From Nocardia miyunensis NBRC 108239 (GTDB lineage Bacteria > Actinomycetota > Actinomycetes > Mycobacteriales > Mycobacteriaceae), in contig NZ_BDBQ01000074.1 in assembly GCF_001613065.1 (NCBI RefSeq), forward strand, positions 26,086 to 90,085: a stretch of 64,000 nt of DNA. The letters are read 5' to 3'. The translations under genes and the position numbers were made by a program. Below, one piece after another: positions 37,659 to 45,785 of the stretch. The notes beneath the pieces were generated by a model. It worked only from the letters and a program-made list of their open reading frames with translations, searched no databases and was not told where the DNA came from. How positions within the stretch are numbered: the stretch's first letter is position 1; every line of letters begins with the position of its first letter.

Positions 37659-37874
37659 ATGGCTGAGGAAGTACTCGCGGAGATGGTCTCCACCGTCTTC
37701 GAGATCGTCGCGCGGGAGGGCGCGGCCGTCGCCGAGGGTGACACCCTGGTGCTGCTGGAGTCGATGAAGATGGAGATCCCCGTCGTCGCCGAGGGCCCCG
37801 GCACGGTCGCCTCGATCAACGTGAAGCCCGGTGACGTCCTGCAAAAGGGCGACCTGATCGCAGTGATCTCGTAG
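37659..37874 (+). CDS. Biotinylated small protein (TB7.3-like BCCP domain)
   Basis: 71-residue single lipoyl/biotinyl domain. The biotin-accepting lysine is K37 in ESMKMEIPV, followed by the GTVASINVKPGDVLQKGDLI hairpin. It corresponds to Rv3221c (TB7.3). Whether it serves as carrier for a carboxylase is unknown. ATG 37659 follows GGAAGGG. The next gene (pdtaS) starts four bases after its stop, so they share a transcript. Confidence 0.92.
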   Translation: MAEEVLAEMVSTVFEIVAREGAAVAEGDTLVLLESMKMEIPVVAEGPGTVASINVKPGDVLQKGDLIAVIS

Positions 37875-37877
37875 TTC

Positions 37878-39389
37878 ATGTCCACTCTGAGTGATCTGCT
37901 CGCCGAGCACACCGACCTACCGGGCGCGGCCGTCGACCATCTGCAGCGCGTCGTGGGCGACTGGCAGCTGCTGGCCGATCTGTCGTTCGCGGATCTGCAG
38001 CTGTGGGTCGGCGTCGGCCCGGTCGCGGAGGGCGCCGACGTGGTGTGCGTCGCCCAGTGCCGCCCCACCACCGCGCCCACCGTGCACCCGGAGGACCTGG
38101 TCGGCTCGCTGGCCTCCCGTGCCGATCACGCGCAGATCTTCCAGGCGCTGCGCAGCGGTGCGATCGTGCGGGTCGACACCGACGTGGAACAGACCGGCGT
38201 CTACCACCCGAATCCGGTGCACCTGACCCACGAGGCGATCCCGGTGCGCGTCGGCGAGGACGTCATCGCGGTGCTCGGTCGCGATATCGAGGTGCAGCGC
38301 ACCAAGATTCGCGGCAATCTCGAAATCGCCTACACGGCGTGCGCGGATGATCTGTGCCAGATGATGGCCGACGGCACCTTCCCGACCCTGGAGGATCGCA
38401 CCGGTTCGCATTCGAGCCCGCGCGCCGGTGACGGTTTCATCCGGCTCGACACCGACGGCATCGTGCGGTTCGCCAGCCCCAACGCGCTGTCCGCCTATCA
38501 CCGCATGGGGCTGCAGGCGGATCTGGACGGCCAGGATCTGGCCCAGACGACGCGTTCGCTGATCACCGACCCGTTCGACGCCCAGGAGGTCGTCAGCGAC
38601 ATCCAGGCCGCGCTGGCGGGCAAATCGGGGCGTCGCATGGAGGTCGAGGCGCGCGGGGCCACGGTCCTGCTGCGCACCCTGGTGCTGCGCCCGCACGGTG
38701 AGCTGGCCGGGGCGGCGGTGTTGGTGCGCGACGTCACCGAGGTCAAGCGCCGGGACCGCGCGCTGCTGTCCAAGGACGCCACGATTCGCGAGATCCACCA
38801 CCGGGTGAAGAACAACCTGCAGACGGTTGCCGCGCTGTTGCGGCTGCAGGCGCGTCGCACCGAGAACGAGGAGGCGCAGCTGGCGCTGACCGAGTCGGTG
38901 CGCCGGGTCACCTCGATCGCCTCGGTGCACGAGATGCTGTCCATGTCGGTGGACGAGGAGGTCGATCTCGACGAGGTCGTGGATCGCCTGCTGCCGATCA
39001 TGGCCGACGTCGCGACGGTCAACACCGCGCGGATCAAGGTGCGCCGGGAGGGTTCGCTGGGCGTGTTCTCCGCCGAACGCGCGACGCCCTTGGTCATGGT
39101 GCTGACCGAACTGGTGCAGAACGCCATCGAGCACGCCTTCGACGCCGGTGAGAACGGCACGGTGACGATCCGCTCGGAGCGCTCGGCGCGCTGGCTGGAC
39201 GTGATCATCGGCGACGACGGTCGCGGGTTGCCGGACGGTTTCAGCCTGGAGGGTTCGGACCGGCTGGGACTGCAGATCGTCCGCACGCTCGTCACCGCCG
39301 AACTCGGCGGTTCCATCGGCCTGCATCCCGGCGCCGACGTGGGCACCGACGCGGTGCTGCGAGTCCCCCTGGGCCGCCGCACACGGTAA
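37878..39389 (+). CDS. pdtaS: Sensor histidine kinase PdtaS
   Basis: 503-residue cytosolic kinase of the HisKA_2 (HWE-like) class. N-terminal GAF-type region (1-150) and a PAS region (about 185-290, IRLDTDGIVRFASPNAL) precede the phospho-acceptor box REIHHRVKNNLQTVAALLRL and an HATPase domain with LVQNAIEHAF, GDDGRGLPDGF and LGLQIVRTLV. In mycobacteria it signals through the RNA-binding antiterminator PdtaR, encoded elsewhere. No membrane segments. ATG 37878. It is followed by copy 2 of the hairpin repeat. Confidence 0.95.
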   Translation: MSTLSDLLAEHTDLPGAAVDHLQRVVGDWQLLADLSFADLQLWVGVGPVAEGADVVCVAQCRPTTAPTVHPEDLVGSLASRADHAQIFQALRSGAIVRVDTDVEQTGVYHPNPVHLTHEAIPVRVGEDVIAVLGRDIEVQRTKIRGNLEIAYTACADDLCQMMADGTFPTLEDRTGSHSSPRAGDGFIRLDTDGIVRFASPNALSAYHRMGLQADLDGQDLAQTTRSLITDPFDAQEVVSDIQAALAGKSGRRMEVEARGATVLLRTLVLRPHGELAGAAVLVRDVTEVKRRDRALLSKDATIREIHHRVKNNLQTVAALLRLQARRTENEEAQLALTESVRRVTSIASVHEMLSMSVDEEVDLDEVVDRLLPIMADVATVNTARIKVRREGSLGVFSAERATPLVMVLTELVQNAIEHAFDAGENGTVTIRSERSARWLDVIIGDDGRGLPDGFSLEGSDRLGLQIVRTLVTAELGGSIGLHPGADVGTDAVLRVPLGRRTR

Positions 39390-39402
39390 TTTCGGCTGTA
39401 TT

Positions 39403-39597
39403 CTTGGCCTCCGCTCCGCTCCGGCGGGTTTTCGGCGCTGTAAGGCTCGTCGTTCAGCCCTCGAGACTCGGCCTTCGGCCATGCGCTTCGAGGGCTGAAC
39501 GACGAGCCCGCGCCGAAAACCTTGGAGCTGGTCTTGCTGAGCCTTTCGCTTCGCGGGCGATTTCCAGCGGGACGGAGACGCTTCGCCGCTGAGCACG
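39403..39597 (+). repeat. Nested-hairpin 3'-end repeat, copy 2
   Basis: Starts about 13 bases after the pdtaS stop. The stems are TTTTCGGCGC (39429-39438) with GCGCCGAAAA, and 39444-39464 with its perfect complement ending near 39508. The apical hairpin is GGCC-TTC-GGCC instead of GGGC-TTC-GCCC in copy 1, so both arms changed together. The 75-base right flank of copy 1 is also present. Confidence 0.85.
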
Positions 39598-40098
39598 TTC
39601 GTGATTGCGGGGGGACGTGTTGGTCACCCTGGGCGGCCACACCTGGAAACACCGACTTCGAGGCCGTGGCCCGAGGGGATTCTGGGCCGACGGAGCAGCG
39701 GAAGAATCGGTCCTTGCGGTCCGCGGCCTGCCGGAGATCCCCCCGGAGCCGGGTGTGTCGGGCACGTCACGTGGTTGCTCGGCGTGCGCTGGCGGTTCTT
39801 ACCAGGCAATACGCGTTTATGGGACTTGTCGTGCGTCACATAGCGCGAGCTATTCGATCGGGTGCATTGCTATGCATGATGCATTGCCGCGCCGAATTTC
39901 CGTCCGGTTGTTTTGTGCGGCACGGTATCTGCCATTTCGGGGCATGCCGATCCGAAATGTGCGGATTGCACTGCGTCGCCGTGGTCCGGTCGAATGACCA
40001 GGATGACGGATATGCCTGTGCCACAGAGTGGTCGGTTCGAGCGGTGGGCATCCGAAAGTGCCGTCCGGACCGGCGATATCGGACCTCGGAGACAATGA
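39598..40098. other. Non-coding stretch downstream of pdtaS
   Basis: About 500 bases with no convincing gene. Frames on both strands give low-complexity translations without homology signs. From 39830 to 40020 the DNA is richer in A/T than its neighbours and contains ATGCAT and GCATTGC repeated around 39860-39890. It could hold an unannotated RNA or be remnant DNA; nothing more can be said. Confidence 0.4.
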
Positions 40099-40125
40099 AG
40101 CCCGGCACCTCGCGGGTGCCGGGCT
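40099..40125 (-). terminator. Terminator after whiB1
   Basis: AGCCCGGCACC (40099-40109) and GGTGCCGGGCT (40115-40125) form an 11-bp perfect stem with a five-base loop, 64 bases past the minus-strand whiB1 stop. Confidence 0.7.
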
Positions 40126-40188
40126 GAAGTGGGTTACGTGCCGGGGCTGATGCGAGCGATCGCGGTGGCCGTAACGCCGGCCGTCGTC

Positions 40189-40443
40189 TCAGACGACGGC
40201 CCTGGTGCGCGTACGCGCATTACGACGCTTCAGCGCGCGCCGCTCGTCTTCGCTCATACCGCCCCATACGCCGGCGTCCTGCCCGGACTGAAGGGCCCAG
40301 GACAGGCAGTCAGCAGTGACGGGGCAGCGGGCGCAGACCAGCTTGGCATCGGCAATCTGCGCGAGTGCAGGACCGCTGTTACCCACCGGGAAGAACAGCT
40401 CGGGGTCCTCATCGCGACAGATGGCCTTGTGGCGCCAGTCCAT
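40189..40443 (-). CDS. whiB1: WhiB1 iron-sulfur transcription factor
   Basis: 84-residue [4Fe-4S] protein that binds the primary sigma factor and responds to nitric oxide. Cluster cysteines C9, C37, C40 and C46 are in place (ICRDED, VCARCPVTADC); GVWGG follows at 59-63 and the basic DNA-binding tail ERRALKRRNARTRTRA ends the protein. The length and sequence are nearly the same as in mycobacteria. A CRP-like site lies about 95 bases upstream. Confidence 0.97.
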   Translation of the reverse strand: MDWRHKAICRDEDPELFFPVGNSGPALAQIADAKLVCARCPVTADCLSWALQSGQDAGVWGGMSEDERRALKRRNARTRTRAVV

Positions 40444-40530
40444 TCCTCTGCTCCTTTGCTGGGCGCCGCAAGGCGCCGTGAGTTTGTGGTTCGTTCACTT
40501 GTGCGACTCGAATGTTTCCGCACGGTTGCT

Positions 40531-40546
40531 TGTGAATGCTTTCACG
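40531..40546. promoter_or_regulatory. CRP-like site upstream of whiB1
   Basis: TGTGA (40531-40535), six bases, TCACG (40542-40546) matches the CRP consensus TGTGA-N6-TCACA with one change. It is centred about 95 bases before the whiB1 ATG. In M. tuberculosis, cAMP-CRP regulates whiB1 from sites at a similar distance. Confidence 0.6.
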
Positions 40547-40673
40547 AACACCGTAGATGTCAATAGCTTTGTGGTGCACCGTGGGGAAGCTCACGCCTAA
40601 GACCCCGCTAACGGGGACGCGGAGTCCTTTCTACCCGCTCGACACGGTTTTCGCAGCACAACTGGGAGGTTTC

Positions 40674-41633
40674 TCAGTTGTGTCGGCTCACATCCGGCTG
40701 CGGCGCGACCACATCGAGGACCTGCGGCACGGCCGTGAAATCCACCACGTTGCGCCGGCCGATGAAATCGCCATCGATTTGCAAGCCGATGGGCGTGTCG
40801 GCCTCGATCCGCACCGAAGGGACGTCGTCATCCCGAAACAGGCTGCGGGCCTGCGGGTTTCCTTCGGCGGCCAACAGTTGCCGGGCGATCAGGAGGGTGG
40901 GCAGCACCCCCATGGTCCGCATGGCGAACACCCCGAGTCCCGTTTCGAACGTCGTGCCGGGATTGGTGTGTACGGGGGTGGAGTCGAGATAGGTCCAGGG
41001 GGTCGTATTCGTCACGAACGCGTAATAAACATCACCGATGGGGGCATGCCCGGGAATGTGCAACGTCACCGACGGCTCGGCGCGGCGGGCGCGGAAGAAC
41101 TGCCGCACGCTCGTGCGGACGTACCGGGCCGGACTGGCCGCATGACCCTTGGCGCGGCTGTTGTCGATGGCCTCGCAGACGTCGGCGTCCAGGCCGACGC
41201 CCGAGGTGAAGGTGAACCAGCGATCGTCGGCCAGGCCCAGGCCGATCCGGCGGTCCTTCTTCAGCGACATCAGATCGATGAGCTGATTGGTTGCTGCGAC
41301 CGGATCGGGTTTGATGCCCAGCGAGCGCGCGAAGACGTTGGCGGACCCGCCGGGGATCACGCCCAGGCGCGGTTTCCACGCCTGCCCGTCATCGATCTGC
41401 GGCAGCGGCAGGAACCCGTTGATCGTCTCGTTGACGGTGCCGTCCCCGCCGTGCACGACGATCAGGTCCATCTCGTTCGTGGCGGCCCACTGCGCGAGTT
41501 CGGCGGCGTGCCCGCGGTGCTGGGTGTGCGCGACGGTCAACTGGGTCCGGCTCTCCAGCGCATGGGCCAGTAGATCGCGGGTGGCCGATGTGGTGGAGGT
41601 GGCATTCGGATTCACGATCAGCAACGTCCGCAC
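40674..41633 (-). CDS. Diacylglycerol/lipid kinase family protein
   Basis: 319-residue kinase of the DagK/YegS family. The N-terminus MRTLLIVNPNATSTT and the nucleotide-binding VVHGGDGTVNETIN (GGDGT) are diagnostic, followed by LGVIPGGSANVFARSLG and, near the end, LQIDGDFIG. It phosphorylates a membrane lipid; diacylglycerol is the likely substrate but sphingoid or phosphatidylinositol-type lipids are possible. Mycobacteria have a gene of the same type at this point (Rv3218). Its stop lies about 230 bases before the whiB1 start, on the same strand. Confidence 0.88.
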   Translation of the reverse strand: MRTLLIVNPNATSTTSATRDLLAHALESRTQLTVAHTQHRGHAAELAQWAATNEMDLIVVHGGDGTVNETINGFLPLPQIDDGQAWKPRLGVIPGGSANVFARSLGIKPDPVAATNQLIDLMSLKKDRRIGLGLADDRWFTFTSGVGLDADVCEAIDNSRAKGHAASPARYVRTSVRQFFRARRAEPSVTLHIPGHAPIGDVYYAFVTNTTPWTYLDSTPVHTNPGTTFETGLGVFAMRTMGVLPTLLIARQLLAAEGNPQARSLFRDDDVPSVRIEADTPIGLQIDGDFIGRRNVVDFTAVPQVLDVVAPQPDVSRHN

Positions 41634-41736
41634 GCGAAGAGCCTACTGACCGCCTGTCCGAAATCTGTGCCCCGCCCGTGAGCTCGCTCGGATTCCCTGG
41701 TCGTGGTCCGTCCGGGCCGGGTCGTAGGCTGGGCGG

Positions 41737-42198
41737 GTGGCGAAGCAGAACTCGGACGGGCACGATGACGACCCCGTCGTCGAGCAGAGCCAGGCGCGGG
41801 CGGTGCCGGGGACGGTACGCGGTGCGGGCGCGCTGGCGGCCCTGGAGGGCGCGATCGGCGTGATCGTCGCGATCGTGCTGGTCGTGCGCGGTCTGTCGGG
41901 GGCGGATCAGAGCAAGGTGAGCGCGTACGGGACCGCGGCGTGGTTCGTGATCCTGGGCGGTGCGGTGCTGGCGGCCGGGATCGCGTTGTTCCTCGGACGT
42001 CGCTGGGGCCGGGCGATCGCGGTGATCGCGCAGATCCTGCTGCTGCCGGTGGCGTGGTACATGATCGAAGGCCATCAGTTGCAGTTCGGTATTCCGCTGG
42101 GCTTGATCGCGCTGGCCGGACTGGGCCTGCTGTTCGCGCCCGCGTCCTCGCGCTGGATGGCGCAGGGGTACGACTCCTCGATCGGCTCGGCGGGCTGA
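41737..42198 (+). CDS. Four-helix integral membrane protein (Rv3217c-like)
   Basis: 153 residues with a polar N-terminal 28 residues and four hydrophobic segments at about 30-50, 63-84, 90-107 and 112-132. Ends RWMAQGYDSSIGSAG. The family is conserved in Mycobacteriales near whiB1 and has no assigned function. Divergent from the lipid kinase, convergent with the GNAT gene (six bases between stops). Confidence 0.75.
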   Translation: MAKQNSDGHDDDPVVEQSQARAVPGTVRGAGALAALEGAIGVIVAIVLVVRGLSGADQSKVSAYGTAAWFVILGGAVLAAGIALFLGRRWGRAIAVIAQILLLPVAWYMIEGHQLQFGIPLGLIALAGLGLLFAPASSRWMAQGYDSSIGSAG

Positions 42199-42204
42199 TC
42201 GCCG

Positions 42205-42813
42205 TCAGCGCGGGCTGCGCCACATCGGCCACATCGGCGGGCCGCCGTCGGTGATGTTCAGCTCCCCGGTGAGGTCGTAGCCGAAACGCTCGTAGTAGGC
42301 GATGTTCTCCTGTTTGCTCGATTCCAGGTAGGCGGGACAGGCGGTTTCGTCGCAGTGCGCCAGGCGCGGGGCGAGCAGGGCGTGGCCGAAACCGCGTCCG
42401 CGGGCGTCGGGATGGGTGCCGATGAAGGCCAGGTACCAGTGCGGCTCGGCGGGGTGATGCTGGGCCATCCGATCGGCCATCTCCCCGGCGACTCGCATTC
42501 GCCCGCGAAACGCGCGCACGACGCCGGGCAGCATCCGCAGCTGGGCGGGTCCAGAGGTCTGCCAGCCGCCCGGCGGCGCCCACACCGCCGTGCCGAGCAT
42601 CCGGCCGGTCTCGTCGAACGCGACGTCCACACCGCCGCCGGGCAGGAACTGATGCCGGACCATCGCGGCGAACATGTATCCCGCGCGCCGGGGCCGGACG
42701 CGGGAGTCCGGAACGAGCCAGCTGATGATCGGATCGTCGGCGAATGCGGCCCCCAGGACGCGCGCCAGTTCGGGCACGTCGGAGGCGATTGCCGGGCGAA
42801 CGGAGATCGTCAT
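42205..42813 (-). CDS. GNAT N-acetyltransferase
   Basis: 202-residue GNAT fold protein. It begins MTISVRPAIASDVPELARVL and has the acetyl-CoA loop HPDARGRGFGHALL (R/QxxGxG/A), followed by YLESSKQENIAYYERFGYDL typical of motif B. Substrate unknown. ATG 42813 fits the fold start; about 22 extra in-frame codons upstream are ignored. Confidence 0.88.
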   Translation of the reverse strand: MTISVRPAIASDVPELARVLGAAFADDPIISWLVPDSRVRPRRAGYMFAAMVRHQFLPGGGVDVAFDETGRMLGTAVWAPPGGWQTSGPAQLRMLPGVVRAFRGRMRVAGEMADRMAQHHPAEPHWYLAFIGTHPDARGRGFGHALLAPRLAHCDETACPAYLESSKQENIAYYERFGYDLTGELNITDGGPPMWPMWRSPR

Positions 42814-42885
42814 TCGTTCACGATAGGACCGCCGTGCCCGGTAGGCCCGTAACGACCCCTGAGCGCCTCGTGGGCGCATTTTTGG

Positions 42886-44178
42886 TCACTTGTCTAGTTC
42901 GGCTTCGCGGGCGGTGAGGAAGGCGCGCTCGGCGGCGTTCTCGGTGAGCAGCAGGGCTTCCTCGTAGGCGAGCCGGGCCTCGCGACTGTGGCCCAGTTCG
43001 GCCAGGAAGTGTGCGCGGGCGGCGGGCAGGTAGCCGTAACCGGCCAGTTGCGGTTCGGCGGACAACTCCGCCAGCGCGGTCAGCCCCGCCGCGGGTCCCT
43101 CGGCCATCCCGACGGCCACGGCCCGGTTCAGCGCCACCACCGGCGAGGGCCACACCTGGATCAGCACGTCGTACAGTCCGGCGATCTCGGGCCAATCGGT
43201 GTCCGCGTAACCGGCGGCCTCGGCGTGCACCGCCGCGATGGCGGCCTGTAGCGCGTAGCGGCCCGGATTGCGGTTCAGCGCGGCCCGGACCAGCGCGATG
43301 CCCTCGGCGATCTGCACGCGATCCCAGCGGGTGCGGTCCTGTTCGGACAGCCGCAGCATCATCCCGTCCGCTCCGACGCGCGCGGCGCGGCGCGCGTCGG
43401 TGAGCAGGATCAGTGCGAGAAGTCCTGTCACATCGGGATTTTCGGGCAAAAGGGTATGCAGCATGCGGGCCAGATCGGCGGCCCGCTCGGTCAGGTCGCG
43501 GCGGATCAGATCCGCGCCCGCGGGTGCGGTGTGCCCGGTGGTGAACAGCAGATGGACCACCTCGAGCACGGCGTCGACGCGGTTGGGGAGTTCGGCCGGG
43601 CCGGGCACCCGATAGGGGATGCGGGCCGCGGCGATCTTCTTCTTGGCCCGGGTGATGCGGGCGGCCATGGTCGGCTCGCCGACCAGGAAGGCGCGGGCGA
43701 CCTCGGCGGTGCTCAGACCGCAGACCAGCCGCAGCGTCAACGCCACCTGCGCCTCCACGGACAGGGCCGGATGGCAGCAGGTGCAGATCAGCCGCAGTCG
43801 GTCGTCGGGGATCTGCGTCAAAGCGGTGATCGCGGAATCGGCGATGTCCTCGGTGCGATCGTCCTCGATCAGCAGCGGCAGTGTCCGGCGCATCGTCGAA
43901 TGGTGGCGCAGCAGATCGAGGGCGCGATTGCGGGCCACCGTGGTCAGCCAGGCGGCCGGGCGCGCCGGGACGCCGTGTCGCGCCCAGTGGCCCAGCGCCT
44001 GGGCGTAGGCGTCCTGTACGCATTCCTCGGCCAGATCCAGATCCCGGGTGATCCGCACGGTCGTGGCCAGGACGAAGGCCCACTCGTGGCGATGTGCGTC
44101 GGCCACCGCCGCCGCGACCTCGGTGTGCGTCGCGGCCTCGGCGGGTTCCGCCGCGGATCGGTCCCGCGAGTGCGTCAC
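42886..44178 (-). CDS. ECF42-type RNA polymerase sigma factor
   Basis: 430-residue sigma factor with an extra C-terminal domain. Region 2: VRITRDLDLAEECVQDAYAQAL; region 4: LTLRLVCGLSTAEVARAFLVGEPTMAARITRAKKKI. After about residue 195 a helical TPR-like domain (DUF6596 type) follows, with NRNPGRYALQAAIAAVHAEA and LNRAVAVGMAEGPAAGL. This domain replaces an anti-sigma factor in the ECF42 group. These sigma factors are regularly encoded beside a YciI/DGPF protein, which is present just upstream. Confidence 0.9.
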   Translation of the reverse strand: MTHSRDRSAAEPAEAATHTEVAAAVADAHRHEWAFVLATTVRITRDLDLAEECVQDAYAQALGHWARHGVPARPAAWLTTVARNRALDLLRHHSTMRRTLPLLIEDDRTEDIADSAITALTQIPDDRLRLICTCCHPALSVEAQVALTLRLVCGLSTAEVARAFLVGEPTMAARITRAKKKIAAARIPYRVPGPAELPNRVDAVLEVVHLLFTTGHTAPAGADLIRRDLTERAADLARMLHTLLPENPDVTGLLALILLTDARRAARVGADGMMLRLSEQDRTRWDRVQIAEGIALVRAALNRNPGRYALQAAIAAVHAEAAGYADTDWPEIAGLYDVLIQVWPSPVVALNRAVAVGMAEGPAAGLTALAELSAEPQLAGYGYLPAARAHFLAELGHSREARLAYEEALLLTENAAERAFLTAREAELDK

Positions 44179-44247
44179 TTGCGGGACCTCCGCGCAACCA
44201 GGTGAATCATGTTGCGGTGCATCATAATTCGTGATCTGGATAGCGAT

Positions 44248-44589
44248 TCAGCTCAGCACGAGCAGCGGCCGCACCTCGACGCCGCCCTCGGCCATCGGCA
44301 CCTGCTTGGCGACCTCGAGCGCGGCGTCCAGATCGTCCGCCTCGATCAGGTAGTAGCCGCCGAGTTGCTCCTTCGTCTCGGCGAACGGCCCGTCGGTGAC
44401 GGTGAAACCGCCCGCGCCGTCGGGGCGGATGCTGGTGGCGCTGTGGCTGTGCGCGAGGGCGTTGCCGCCGCGCAGGGCCGATTGGTTGGCCTGCATGAAC
44501 TCCTGATGGCTGCCCATCGTCGGGGTGCCCGGCGCGGGTTCGGAGACCTGACGTTCGTCCTGGTAGATCAGGACCAGATACTGCGACAT
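44248..44589 (-). CDS. YciI (DGPF) family protein
   Basis: 113-residue YciI-like protein: MSQYLVLIYQDE at the start, the DGPF motif in VTDGPFAETKEQLGGYYLIEA, ending VEVRPLLVLS. It is the usual neighbour of ECF42 sigma factors, perhaps as target or sensor. ATG 44589 is chosen over an earlier frame start because it begins the conserved domain. The sigma gene follows after 69 bases. Confidence 0.9.
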   Translation of the reverse strand: MSQYLVLIYQDERQVSEPAPGTPTMGSHQEFMQANQSALRGGNALAHSHSATSIRPDGAGGFTVTDGPFAETKEQLGGYYLIEADDLDAALEVAKQVPMAEGGVEVRPLLVLS

Positions 44590-44685
44590 GGTGATCGTCC
44601 TTCGAACAGTGTGGCCCGCCTTTCGGACCATTCAACTCTTCGACGGACGGCCATCGGCGAAATCGACAAGGCCGCGAGAAAAATT

Positions 44686-45162
44686 TCAGCGCGCGGCGAG
44701 ACGGTCGAGTGCCTCGCCGGTCAGGCGGTAGCCGGTCCACTCGTTCTGGGGGGTCGCGCCCAGTGCGTCGTAGAACTCGATCGAGGGGGTGTTCCAGTTC
44801 AGGACCGACCAGTCCACGCGTCGATAGCCGTTGGCGACGGCCTCGCGGGCGAGTTCGGCGAGCAGGGCCTTGCCCAGCCCCAGACCACGCGCCTCCGGCT
44901 TGACGTAGAGGTCCTCGAGGTAGATCCCGTGTGTGCCCGTCCATGTGCTGTAGTTCAGGAACCAGATCGCGCAGCCCAGCACCTCGCCGCCCGAATCATG
45001 TTGTGCCACATGGGCGAACACTTTCGGATCGGGGCAGAACAGGGAGGTGTGCAATTGCTCGTCGGTGAGGGCGCATTCGTGCCGGGACTTCTCGTACTCG
45101 GCCAGGTCGTAGACCAGCCCGACCAGGGCCGGCACGTCCTCGGGGGTGGCGCGGCGGATCAT
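44686..45162 (-). CDS. GNAT acetyltransferase, diamine/thialysine type
   Basis: 158-residue GNAT protein with MIRRATPEDVPALVGLVYDL at the start and the acetyl-CoA loop VKPEARGLGLGKALL. FLNYSTWTGTHGIYLEDLYV is characteristic of the spermidine/thialysine acetyltransferase branch. Its ATG overlaps the stop of the phosphatase gene (ATGA), so both are one operon. Confidence 0.88.
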   Translation of the reverse strand: MIRRATPEDVPALVGLVYDLAEYEKSRHECALTDEQLHTSLFCPDPKVFAHVAQHDSGGEVLGCAIWFLNYSTWTGTHGIYLEDLYVKPEARGLGLGKALLAELAREAVANGYRRVDWSVLNWNTPSIEFYDALGATPQNEWTGYRLTGEALDRLAAR

Positions 45163-45785
45163 CGGGCTCCTCCCGAGGTGGCCGGGACGAGGTTGTGCGC
45201 GAGGATCGTGCGCGTGCCGTGCTCGTGGCCCAGCACGCTTATCCCGGCGGTGGACAGGTAGAACCGGCGTGCCTCGCACACCTCGAATTCGGCCCACCGC
45301 GCGATCAGGCATCGCGAGAAGTGCCCGTGCCCCACCAGCACCACATCGCGCACCTGCAATTCCGGCTCCACCTTTGCCAGCACCCGATCGGCCCTGGCCT
45401 GCACCTGCGCGGCCGATTCGCCGCCCGGGGCCGGATCGGTGAAGATCGTCCAGCCCGGTACGGACTCCCGGATCTGCGGCGTGGTCAACCCCTCGTAGTC
45501 GCCGTAATCCCATTCCACCAGGTCGTCGTCGATCCGCACATCCGCCAGCCCGGCCAGCTCGGCGGTCCGCACCGCTCGCTGCCGCGGACTGCACAGCACC
45601 AGCGGATCGGCCAATCCGAGCCCCGCGAGCACCTCCCGCGCCGCCCGGGCCTGCTGTTCCCCGGCCGTCGTCAGCGCGATGTCGGTCCGCCCGGTGTGTT
45701 TGTGTGCCTTGGACCACTCGGTTTCCCCATGCCGCAGCACCACCAACCGGAACTCACTCGTGGAACCACTCATGGGCTCGATCAT
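45159..45785 (-). CDS. Histidine phosphatase family acid phosphatase (Rv3214-like)
   Basis: 208-residue phosphoglycerate-mutase-fold phosphatase. Catalytic RHGETEWS near residue 19, SPRQRAVRTAEL and the second histidine in VLVGHGHFSRCLIARW. Rv3214 of M. tuberculosis, first called gpm2, is an acid phosphatase with this arrangement. Start may be ATG 45785 or ATG 45773 (MSGSTSEFRLVVL); the latter is nearer the family start. Confidence 0.9.
   Translation of the reverse strand: MIEPMSGSTSEFRLVVLRHGETEWSKAHKHTGRTDIALTTAGEQQARAAREVLAGLGLADPLVLCSPRQRAVRTAELAGLADVRIDDDLVEWDYGDYEGLTTPQIRESVPGWTIFTDPAPGGESAAQVQARADRVLAKVEPELQVRDVVLVGHGHFSRCLIARWAEFEVCEARRFYLSTAGISVLGHEHGTRTILAHNLVPATSGGAR

Noticed and set aside
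39605..39997. A 130-codon frame after pdtaS
   Set aside because: Starts at the end of the hairpin repeat, has no recognisable motif, no good ribosome site and a composition that changes halfway.
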